Assembly (NCBI GenBank): GCA_030152675.1 | Contig: JASLIY010000104.1 | Location: forward strand, 1-5,090 | DNA: 5,090 bases | Source: Acinetobacter sp. | GTDB lineage: Bacteria > Pseudomonadota > Gammaproteobacteria > Pseudomonadales > Moraxellaceae | Reading direction: 5' to 3' | In this document: positions 1 through 5,090 of the stretch, one piece after another | Numbering within the stretch: the first letter of the stretch is position 1 | Layout: each line of letters opens with the position of its first letter | Notes under the pieces: generated by a model | Seen by the model: the letters and a program-made list of their open reading frames with translations, nothing else | What the model was told of the DNA's origin: nothing | Database searches by the model: none | Made by a program: the position numbers and the translations under genes

Positions 1-242
1 CTTACTTTTCATAAAGTAAGCAAAACCTTTCCAAGCCCAGAACTCGCGCACTTACGTCGCGTATCCATTTGCTCGCAGAAACAGGATTTATTTAATTGAG
101 TCTTGGCTCAAACAACTGTGCTTGGGCCCCACGGAATAAATACCCTGATCAATTGCATGCTTTAAAAAGCAAAGCAAAAGTACAAGCACGAGTAAGAACA
201 GGAGCAAGATTAGAAATGGAAACTGAAGTTGGTTGTTTAAAA
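1..242. other. Hairpin-bearing intergenic element or decayed sequence, cut by the left edge
   Basis: No credible gene is present. What can be seen: a perfect 8-bp inverted repeat with a 4-base loop at 1-20 (CTTACTTT / AAAGTAAG), a 5-bp inverted repeat at 96-111 (TTGAG / CTCAA), and GCTTT / AAAGC at 159-170. Frame 1 is open from the edge to a TGA at 106-108. A second + frame is open from 96 to a TAG at 240-242 (48 codons) but has no ATG until 216. On the - strand a short frame covers much of the first 85 bases. Several open frames in different registers with no start or ribosome site suggest a structured non-coding or decayed element. From memory it resembles dispersed intergenic sequence of Acinetobacter that is sometimes annotated as small hypothetical proteins; this was not checked. 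It could instead be the degraded end of a neighbouring gene. Confidence 0.35.
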
Positions 243-337
243 TAGCCTAAGCATCAAAACCAAATTTCAATTTATTTACTATTCGGTATTGGATAACGGG
301 CGGCAGGGAGAGTTGTCGAGTAGTGGATCATCTGTCG

Positions 338-383
338 ATTTAAACTTTAAGTTATCAATATTTCTGCATATAATTTAAACTTT
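338..383. repeat. 11-bp direct repeat ATTTAAACTTT, two copies
   Basis: ATTTAAACTTT occurs at 338-348 and again at 373-383, 35 bases apart start to start. The first copy overlaps the proposed -35 and the second overlaps the end of the proposed -10. Two identical sites flanking a promoter could be operator half-sites, but both are simple AT-rich words containing TTTAAA, and chance is a real alternative. Confidence 0.4.
346..374 (+). promoter_or_regulatory. Probable sigma-70 promoter of the ABC transporter gene
   Basis: A perfect -10 hexamer TATAAT lies at 369-374. At a 17-base spacing the -35 would be TTTAAG (346-351), matching only three of six consensus bases, so the promoter would depend mostly on its -10 and AT-rich context. 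Transcription would start near 381, giving a leader of about 75 bases before the ATG at 458. No other comparably good -10 was found between 243 and 457. Confidence 0.4.
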
Positions 384-457
384 GTTTTTGTCTTCACGAT
401 ATGGTTTTGGTTTTACAACTTATTTAATCAGATTGAATTAAAACAATAGGATCAGTT

Positions 458-2185
458 ATGCAACTGCAATGGTTACGAGAATATCGACGCGGCTGGAAAA
501 TACTGAAACAACATTATCATACCCCTTATCGAATGATGCTGGTCTTAGGCTTGGTGGTGGTTGCTGTAACCCTTGTTGGCGTGTATTTACCTTATTTGAT
601 GAAACAAATTATTGATCTATCGCAATTGGATCGTGTCGAGCTGAGTTTTAATCAGCTGTGGAGTTGGCAAAACTTATATCTACTGGCGATCGCCTATGCC
701 TTGGGATGGTTTCTAAGTAATTTTCTTGATCATTTAACTGGGTTGTTCAGTGGCTTATTTATGGTCAATATCGAATCCTCTTTGGTGTATAAAGGATTGG
801 AGAATTATTTCCATTTAAAATATTCAGAACAGAAAAAAATTGATACCGGTGTGATCAATACTGATATTTGGCGCGGTGCCTCGGCATTTAGTCAGCTGAC
901 CTACACGACTTTATTTATATTAACCCCAGTCGTGTTTGAAATATTGGTGATGATGTGGATGCTAGCACAGAATATTAGCTTTAGTTTCTCGTTTTACTTC
1001 TTATTGTTTGCCTTACTGACCTTTGCCTTAACACTCTTGGTGACCTTTAAAAGCCAAGATGTGTTTACAGCAATGTATGAAGCAAAAAATATGATCAATC
1101 AATTTTTTATTGAGCGTGTGCAAAGCCATTACGATGTTCAAGTCAATGCGGCACATCAGTATGAGCTGAAACGCTTTGCTGAAAAGACTGCGCAATATCG
1201 GCATACCACAGCGGACAGTTATTATAAAATCGTTCGCTTGATGATCATTCAAATCGTGTTTGTGGGCATATTTTTACTCAGTTTTATGATCTTGACGGTG
1301 TACTTGTTTGAACAGCAACAGGTCACCACTGGGGATTTTGTTTTAATCAGTGCTTATATTATTGGTTTAACTATGCCGATTTTACGTGTGTCGCAAAGTT
1401 TAATTCGTCTTCGAGGCGATTATATTGCACTACAGAAATTCAATGCTTATTTCTCCTTGCCGCAGCAGCAGTTTAAGCACGATCAGATTCAAGCACATGA
1501 GTTGATTTATCAGTTTCATCATGCGCAGTTTCAATTGGGTAAATATCAGATACGTGATTTTAACCTGAGTATTGAACAAGGCAAATGCTATGTGATCATG
1601 GGGCAGACTGGGATTGGGGAAACCAGTTTTATTCAGTATTTAATCGGGCTAGAACAAATTGATGCTGGGCAGTTGTTGTATAAAAACATCGATATTAGTG
1701 CTGAATTTGCACAGGAGATATATACCGAGATCGCCGTGGTCAGCCAAACTCCGATCGTGTATTCTGGGAGTCTGCGTGAAAACCTAGTACATAATAGTGC
1801 TTATACCTATACGGATGCTGAACTCGAAGCTTATTTGGTACAGTTCAATTTACTTCATTTATTACAGAAGAATAAGTTGGGGCTAGATGATGATATTCAA
1901 GAGATCTACAAAAGCTTTTCCGGTGGCGAGAAACAACGCATCAGTATTATTCGTGCCTTACTGAAACAACCACAGTGCTTGATTATGGATGAGCCGACAG
2001 CAGCAATCAATGAGGAGATGGGGCGCGAGTTATTGAACATGATTCATGCACAGGTCAAAACCATTATCATGATCACTCATGCACATTATGCGCAGCAGTT
2101 TGCAGATGAACTGATTGATTTTGATGCCCTGATTGCGACTCAGCACGCTCATCAAAACCAAGATACGGATATATCCAAAGTTTAA
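458..2185 (+). CDS. ABC exporter half-transporter with altered Walker A
   Basis: This 575-residue protein fuses an exporter-type membrane domain to a nucleotide-binding domain, as in type I exporters that work as dimers in the inner membrane. Six hydrophobic segments lie near residues 26-48, 73-90, 150-170, 174-197, 260-285 and 293-310. In the ATPase domain are the Q-loop (Q430), signature SFSGGEKQR (486-494), Walker B with D511 and catalytic E512, and H-loop H541. Walker A is GQTGIGET (382-389): the invariant lysine is E388 (codon GAA), one base from AAA. The D-loop reads AAIN, with N518 where Asp is usual. The ATG has AGGA six bases upstream (448-451). There is no N-terminal peptidase domain and no partner subunit in the window. 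Substrate unknown; peptide, lipid or drug export are all possible. Family assignment is secure, but ATPase activity is doubtful if E388 is real. Confidence 0.93.
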   Translation: MQLQWLREYRRGWKILKQHYHTPYRMMLVLGLVVVAVTLVGVYLPYLMKQIIDLSQLDRVELSFNQLWSWQNLYLLAIAYALGWFLSNFLDHLTGLFSGLFMVNIESSLVYKGLENYFHLKYSEQKKIDTGVINTDIWRGASAFSQLTYTTLFILTPVVFEILVMMWMLAQNISFSFSFYFLLFALLTFALTLLVTFKSQDVFTAMYEAKNMINQFFIERVQSHYDVQVNAAHQYELKRFAEKTAQYRHTTADSYYKIVRLMIIQIVFVGIFLLSFMILTVYLFEQQQVTTGDFVLISAYIIGLTMPILRVSQSLIRLRGDYIALQKFNAYFSLPQQQFKHDQIQAHELIYQFHHAQFQLGKYQIRDFNLSIEQGKCYVIMGQTGIGETSFIQYLIGLEQIDAGQLLYKNIDISAEFAQEIYTEIAVVSQTPIVYSGSLRENLVHNSAYTYTDAELEAYLVQFNLLHLLQKNKLGLDDDIQEIYKSFSGGEKQRISIIRALLKQPQCLIMDEPTAAINEEMGRELLNMIHAQVKTIIMITHAHYAQQFADELIDFDALIATQHAHQNQDTDISKV

Positions 2186-2191
2186 GATTAA

Positions 2192-2229
2192 AAAACCCCG
2201 TGTCGATTATATCGCCGACACGGGGTTTT
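2192..2229. terminator. Bidirectional rho-independent terminator
   Basis: A perfect 14-bp stem (AAAACCCCGTGTCG at 2192-2205, complement at 2216-2229) closes a 10-base loop. The GC-rich core is flanked by A residues on the left (2190-2195) and T residues on the right (2226-2229), so each strand reads as a stem followed by U residues. It begins seven bases after the ABC stop codon and lies about 48 bases beyond the stop of the convergent CYTH-CHAD gene, serving both. Confidence 0.93.
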
Positions 2230-2245
2230 GATTTCAAGTCCTGAG

Positions 2246-2257
2246 CTGTTTAAACAG
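2246..2257. repeat. 12-bp perfect palindrome CTGTTTAAACAG
   Basis: This perfect palindrome sits between the bidirectional terminator and the stop codon of the CYTH-CHAD gene. CTGAG precedes it at 2241-2245 and recurs at 2261-2265 next to another TTTAAA, giving a small imperfect direct repeat. No function can be assigned; a protein-binding site or chance are both possible. Confidence 0.3.
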
Positions 2258-2277
2258 TGCCTGAGTTTAAATGCGGA

Positions 2278-3735
2278 TTACTTAAGAAACTTGCGGCTGA
2301 CCAAGAACTGTTCAGTGGCATTGAGCAGGGTTTCAGCATAGCCTTCTTGTTTGGCGGTTAACCAACCCAGCGCGAACCAATCACTGGCTTCAAGCTCACT
2401 TTCTTGTAAATAAGAGGCCGATGCTGCCAAGACTTGATATTGCTCAGCAGCCTGCTGGGCATCTTGCAGCGATTTGCTGTATTTCTGCAAATTCTTCACA
2501 TCATAAATACTGGTGAGCAGCGGAAAGCTAAACTTCAACTCATTTAAACGCAGTGCCAAAAGTTCAAGCGTGGCCAAATCACTGAGATCCACTTGGCTTA
2601 AACTCTCTTGTAGTAATTTATACTGCTGTTGCAGGGTATTTTGCGCATAGGCTTTCAGGTCTTGTTTCTGTACCTGTTCACTTGCTGCCAAACTAAACAT
2701 CAGTAGATCTAGATAATGCTGTACGTTTTGAGTGGATTTGACCAAGTTAAAGAGTTTTTCTTTACCGTATAGAATATCTTGATCCAGACTTTGTGCGGTT
2801 TTGGGATTTTGCAATAAGGCCGCCAAGGTGGCTTGCATATGCTCAAGATGTTCTAGGTGTTCAAAATGATGTTTAAAGGCGCTGAGCTGTGCATGCCATT
2901 TATTCGAAACGCTGCTGCTCCAATCCTTTAAGATCGATAGGCTGAGATGCAGATGCTGTAAGGCTTGCTGCGCTTGTAGAATATGTTCAGGCTCAGCCAC
3001 TTGTGCAGAGATCGCGGCAATATTGGGCAGCAAATGCTGCATCTGATGTGCGATTAATAAACGTAAGTTGTGATCCGCTGACGCTTTTTTATTGAACACA
3101 AAATTTTGATCGACGCTGGCTGGGCTGACGCTCAGCTGACGTGATAAGAGATTGCCAAACTCGGCTTTGCTGCGCACATCCAACCAGAGTTGATATTTCT
3201 TGACCCATTCAAAGCTAAAGCTCAGCATATTCTGCAGTTCACCGCTTTTGAGCTCAAACTCGACTTCATGTACCTCTTGCTGGCGGCCTTGGCTGCGAAT
3301 TTCTCCCACATCTAAACTGATTTCGATTTCGGCTTGCTCATGCTGCACCACACGACGGGTACGCTGAATATCCGTCTCAAACTGTAAAACCAAGTCTTGA
3401 TCGAGGCTACCCAATGCTGCGCTCAGGATTTGTGCGGCTTGCGGATGCTCGGCATAGTCAGTGAGCTGAAGTTGCGCAGGTGTTGCTGAGCCCAAGTCAA
3501 TATTGTGTTCAAAGCGATGTAAGTGACTTTGGCCTGCGGCTTTTAAGGTTTGAACCCAGACATCTCCCTCGAGACGTTGTCGGAGCGCAATGCCTTGTGC
3601 CGCCAGTTTACGGTCGGCAGTGTCATAGTATTTGGCTTGTAATTGAAGGGTTTCAGATGACTTGGTGTCTAAGGCTTTGGCGAGGGCGTTGCGTCGAGCA
3701 GGCGCAATCTGAAATTTTAATTCAATCTCAAGCAT
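2278..3735 (-). CDS. CYTH and CHAD domain protein, YgiF-like inorganic triphosphatase
   Basis: This 485-residue, probably cytosolic protein opens with the CYTH signature EIELK (E3, E5, K7), which binds metal and triphosphate. Further tunnel residues follow: YYDT at 36-39, LRQR (R52, R54), K65, R74, acidic strands EIEIS (136-140) and EVEFELK (157-163), and SKAEFG near 189-194. E. coli YgiF, the same architecture at 433 residues, hydrolyses inorganic triphosphate using divalent metal, so that is the likely activity of residues 1-200. Residues about 215-470 are a helical, Gln/Leu/His-rich region placed as the CHAD domain by position and length; its usual basic residues are mostly missing. The start is supported by AGGA (read on the - strand at 3746-3743) seven bases upstream. 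The gene converges on the ABC gene and diverges from the Mpo1-like gene, so it is probably monocistronic. CYTH is secure; CHAD is less so. Confidence 0.88.
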   Translation of the reverse strand: MLEIELKFQIAPARRNALAKALDTKSSETLQLQAKYYDTADRKLAAQGIALRQRLEGDVWVQTLKAAGQSHLHRFEHNIDLGSATPAQLQLTDYAEHPQAAQILSAALGSLDQDLVLQFETDIQRTRRVVQHEQAEIEISLDVGEIRSQGRQQEVHEVEFELKSGELQNMLSFSFEWVKKYQLWLDVRSKAEFGNLLSRQLSVSPASVDQNFVFNKKASADHNLRLLIAHQMQHLLPNIAAISAQVAEPEHILQAQQALQHLHLSLSILKDWSSSVSNKWHAQLSAFKHHFEHLEHLEHMQATLAALLQNPKTAQSLDQDILYGKEKLFNLVKSTQNVQHYLDLLMFSLAASEQVQKQDLKAYAQNTLQQQYKLLQESLSQVDLSDLATLELLALRLNELKFSFPLLTSIYDVKNLQKYSKSLQDAQQAAEQYQVLAASASYLQESELEASDWFALGWLTAKQEGYAETLLNATEQFLVSRKFLK

Positions 3736-3764
3736 GGGAAAATCCTAAACATACACATTAATAA

Positions 3765-3908
3765 AATCTAATTATTGGCGCTTGGATGGGAGCTAAAACA
3801 CCCATGCCAGCGTAGCAGGTGTTAATTCTACCTGATCGCTTGCTCGATCGGGGCAACTTTGCAGCGTTGCCGCACTTGGATGCTTGCATTAGCAGCTGGT
3901 TTACTTGA
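3765..3908 (+). pseudogene. Short open frame interrupted by TAG, possible gene remnant
   Basis: One + frame is open from 3765, has an ATG at 3786, meets TAG at 3813-3815, and stays open for another 30 codons to TGA at 3906-3908. The second part translates as a plausible mixed peptide (for example RLLDRGNFAALP). No ribosome site precedes the ATG. I do not recognise the product. The same bases form the stem-loops described separately, and that explanation competes with this one; a chance open frame is also likely at this length. Confidence 0.15.
3797..3871. other. Three consecutive stem-loops in the divergent intergenic region
   Basis: Three inverted repeats follow one another. P1: AACACC (3797-3802) pairs with GGTGTT (3818-3823), extended by TGC/GCA inside a two-base bulge. 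P2: CCTGATCG (3831-3838) pairs with CGATCGGG (3845-3852), with one T-G pair. P3: GGCAAC (3852-3857) pairs with GTTGCC (3866-3871); P2 and P3 share G3852. A weaker TGCT/AGCA pair follows at 3881-3894. Neither strand has a clear U-tract, so simple termination is not indicated. It could be a structured leader of either divergent gene, a small RNA, or an extragenic palindromic element. I recognise no known RNA family. Confidence 0.4.
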
Positions 3909-3951
3909 AGGAGAGTGTAAATAACACCGTGATTTAGGCTATGCTGTTGGC

Positions 3952-4011
3952 ATGGGATGGATCAAGAGTTCCAAGATGAAAAAAAGACCATGCATCAAGC
4001 AGGAGCGTTGA
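3952..4011 (+). CDS. Possible upstream ORF ending one base before the Mpo1-like gene
   Basis: An ATG at 3952 opens a 19-codon frame ending in TGA at 4009-4011, one base before the Mpo1-like ATG. A second in-frame ATG at 3976 would give the basic 11-residue peptide MKKRPCIKQER and has AAGAG (3964-3968) seven bases upstream. The spacing would suit translational coupling or a leader peptide. No regulatory residue pattern, such as a run of one amino acid, is visible, and a frame this short easily arises by chance. Confidence 0.2.
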   Translation: MGWIKSSKMKKRPCIKQER

Positions 4012-4012
4012 A

Positions 4013-4396
4013 ATGAATATGCAAATACAACAACATACAGAGCTAGCGACCCAGCAAGCACCAGTTTTTCCAATCCGTGATTATCATGAATTTTACCGTT
4101 TTTATCTCACTGAACATCGCAATATCAACAGTCGTCGTTTGCATGTACTGGGCAGCAGTTTAGGACTGTATTTTTTTACCCAAGCTGTGCGGCAACGCCA
4201 AGCCAAGTATGTGGCGTATGGGCTGATCGCAGGCTATGCCTGTGCTTGGGTTGGGCATTTCTATTTTGAAAAAAATAAACCCGCAAGCTTTAAACAGCCG
4301 TTGTATAGCTTTATCTCGGATTGGCGTATGTTGACGGATATTCTACGTGGCAACCTCAGTTTGCGTGATCGTGGTCGAGATCGCATCGCAAGTTAA
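4013..4396 (+). CDS. Mpo1-like (DUF962, YGL010w family) membrane protein
   Basis: This 127-residue protein matches the DUF962/Mpo1 family. It shows the N-terminal YxxFYLTEHRNINSRRLHxxG pattern (H35, N37, H44), two hydrophobic segments (about 43-59 and 66-85), and GHFYFEKNKPA at 81-91 (H82, E86, N88, P90), followed by a PLYSFISDWRML tail. In yeast, Mpo1 is an Fe(II)-dependent dioxygenase of 2-hydroxy fatty acid alpha-oxidation and the conserved histidines are thought to hold iron. They are all present here, so a similar reaction on a lipid is possible but inferred. The ATG has AGGAG (4001-4005) seven bases upstream, the best ribosome site in the window. Length is short relative to the yeast protein, as I recall is usual for bacterial members. 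thiE follows 152 bases downstream on the same strand. Confidence 0.85.
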   Translation: MNMQIQQHTELATQQAPVFPIRDYHEFYRFYLTEHRNINSRRLHVLGSSLGLYFFTQAVRQRQAKYVAYGLIAGYACAWVGHFYFEKNKPASFKQPLYSFISDWRMLTDILRGNLSLRDRGRDRIAS

Positions 4397-4425
4397 GGTT
4401 GATACGTGTCCGCATGCCGATGATA

Positions 4426-4467
4426 CTTCGGTTGTTGCTGCGTCTGGGGCAGCATCAGGCGCCGAAG
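4426..4467. other. Nested hairpin between the Mpo1-like gene and thiE
   Basis: An outer CTTCGG (4426-4431) / CCGAAG (4462-4467) pair encloses an inner TGCTGC (4436-4441) / GCAGCA (4449-4454) stem with a 7-base loop. No U-tract follows, so it is not a standard terminator, though it could slow read-through or stabilise the 3' end of the upstream message. It ends six bases before a TATAAT. No thiamine-pyrophosphate riboswitch core was recognised here. Confidence 0.35.
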
Positions 4468-4472
4468 AACGT

Positions 4473-4478
4473 TATAAT
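4473..4478 (+). promoter_or_regulatory. Possible -10 element for thiE (TATAAT)
   Basis: A perfect TATAAT lies 71 bases before the thiE ATG. No good -35 exists at 16-18 bases (CAGCAT at 17), and there is no TG extension, so activity would need an activator or be weak. It is the only consensus-like -10 in the 152-base gap and would give a leader of about 65 bases. Confidence 0.3.
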
Positions 4479-4548
4479 CTTGCTTAGATTTCAGCGGGCT
4501 ATCTCTAGCTCGTTCCACTATTTTAATTTTAACCTTCGGATACAGTGC

Positions 4549-5090
4549 ATGCGCGGTTTATATTTAATTACCAATGATGATCCTCTTGAGCAATTGCTGA
4601 GCAAATTGACGGCAGCACTGGCAACAGGCCAAGTGGCAATTTTACAGTACCGTCGTAAGAAGGTGGCTGCCGATGCACAAGCCGCGGAAGTGGCACAGAT
4701 CAAGGCCTTGTGTGAACAGTACAACACGCCATTTGTGATCAATGATAATTTGGACATGGCGGCTGAGTTTGGTCTGGGCGTGCATTTGGGACAAAGCGAT
4801 GGTGAAATTACCGATGCAGTGGCGCGTTTACCACAAGGTGTGATCATCGGTCGTACCTGTGCGGGTTCAGTGTCGTTGGCCAAAGCTGCGATCGCAGAAG
4901 GTGCCAGTTATGTGGCTTTTGGCGCCATCTATGCCACCGCCACCAAGCCAGAGGCGGGCTGTATCGGTGTGGATGTGGTGGAGGCGGCTGCAAGCTTTAG
5001 CCCCGTGCCGATTTGTGCGATTGGTGGACTCAGTGTTGAAAATGCTGCGCCAGTGATTGCGGCAGGCGCAGGGCTATGTGCGGTGATTAG
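4549..5090 (+). CDS. thiE: Thiamine-phosphate synthase, 5' part (runs off the right edge)
   Basis: ThiE joins hydroxymethylpyrimidine diphosphate to the thiazole phosphate, giving thiamine phosphate and pyrophosphate in the cytosol. The visible 180 codons of this TIM-barrel enzyme contain ILQYRRKK (31-38, the Q-Y/L-R-x-K pyrophosphate motif), FVINDN (62-67), GVHLGQSDGE (77-86), IIGRTC (99-104), GAIYATATK (125-133, the GPxxxTxTK motif) and AIGGL near 157-161. The family is usually about 200-210 residues, so roughly 25 are missing beyond the window. IGRTC replaces the more common GxSxH segment, probably a lineage variation. The start at 4549 places YLIT at the usual N-terminal strand; the ribosome site is weak (CGGA at 4537-4540). 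The frame stays open upstream with ATGs at 4414 and 4420, but that 43-45 residue extension does not resemble the family. The Mpo1-like gene lies upstream on the same strand. Confidence 0.92.
   Translation, partial: MRGLYLITNDDPLEQLLSKLTAALATGQVAILQYRRKKVAADAQAAEVAQIKALCEQYNTPFVINDNLDMAAEFGLGVHLGQSDGEITDAVARLPQGVIIGRTCAGSVSLAKAAIAEGASYVAFGAIYATATKPEAGCIGVDVVEAAASFSPVPICAIGGLSVENAAPVIAAGAGLCAVI

Larger units (their letters stand above)
243..457. other. AT-rich upstream region of the ABC transporter gene
   Basis: This stretch has no open frame of note on either strand. It becomes strongly AT-rich after about 330 and runs into the transporter start, so it most likely holds the promoter and 5' leader of that gene. 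The short G-rich patch around 298-312 (ACGGGCGGCAGGGAGAG) is the only compositional exception, and I could not tie it to a known site. Confidence 0.5.

Noticed and set aside
200..242. Small gene starting at ATG 216 behind AGGAG at 200-204
   Set aside because: It encodes only nine residues, and the ribosome site is 11 bases away, too far to be persuasive.
1028..1252. 74-codon open frame on the - strand
   Set aside because: It lies wholly inside the ABC transporter gene, in its membrane domain, and has no family resemblance. It is a shadow of the real coding strand.
3480..3761. 93-codon open frame on the + strand
   Set aside because: It is antisense to the CYTH N-terminal region, whose catalytic motifs are clear on the - strand. 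The translation has no recognisable features.
3797..3871. tRNA-like gene, because the hairpin cluster is 75 bases with three stems
   Set aside because: There is no acceptor stem pairing the two ends, no T-loop consensus and no CCA-compatible end.
4414..4548. Upstream in-frame ATGs (4414, 4420) as the thiE start
   Set aside because: They would add 43-45 residues with no ThiE resemblance, and the nested hairpin and TATAAT would fall inside the coding region. The ATG at 4549 fits the family N-terminus.
4518..4883. 121-codon open frame on the - strand
   Set aside because: It is antisense to thiE and its composition (Ser, Cys and Ala rich) is typical of a reverse-strand shadow.
4859..5056. 65-codon open frame on the + strand
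   Set aside because: It overlaps thiE in another frame; the thiE frame carries the conserved TATK and IGGL motifs.
1..5090. CRISPR array, insertion sequence ends, rRNA or tRNA genes
   Set aside because: No regularly spaced repeats, transposase-like frame, target duplication or tRNA cloverleaf was seen on either strand.

Overview
The window looks like ordinary chromosome from a gamma-proteobacterium, most likely Acinetobacter. The evidence is moderate to low G+C, TAGGAT-type ribosome binding sites, and a ThiE protein whose N-terminus (MRGLYLITND) and overall sequence fit the Acinetobacter type as I remember it. This is an assignment by recognition; no search was run.

Layout: positions 1-457 hold no convincing gene. 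The left part (about 1-242) has small hairpins and two overlapping short open frames and looks like an intergenic or decayed element cut by the window edge. The right part is AT-rich and carries a probable promoter. A full-length ABC exporter half-transporter follows on the + strand (458-2185). A strong bidirectional terminator (2192-2229) separates it from a convergent - strand gene for a CYTH-CHAD protein of the YgiF type (2278-3735). A 277-base gap follows, with three consecutive stem-loops and a possible 19-codon upstream ORF. Next on the + strand come a small Mpo1-like (DUF962) membrane protein (4013-4396) and the first 180 codons of thiE, thiamine-phosphate synthase, which runs off the right edge. 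A nested hairpin and a perfect TATAAT lie between these last two.

How the genes work together: they do not form one obvious pathway. The ABC exporter and the CYTH-CHAD gene are convergent and separately terminated. The CYTH-CHAD gene diverges from the Mpo1-like gene. Mpo1-like and thiE share a strand and could be partly cotranscribed, but a possible promoter lies between them. I see no complete new system here.

The most notable observation is in the ABC transporter. Its Walker A motif reads GQTGIGET, with glutamate (E388) in place of the invariant lysine, and its D-loop has Asn for the usual Asp. The Q-loop, signature, Walker B with catalytic Glu, and H-loop are intact. Secondary points are a CHAD half that has lost most of its usual basic residues, the hairpin cluster at 3797-3871, and the probable intergenic element at the left edge.
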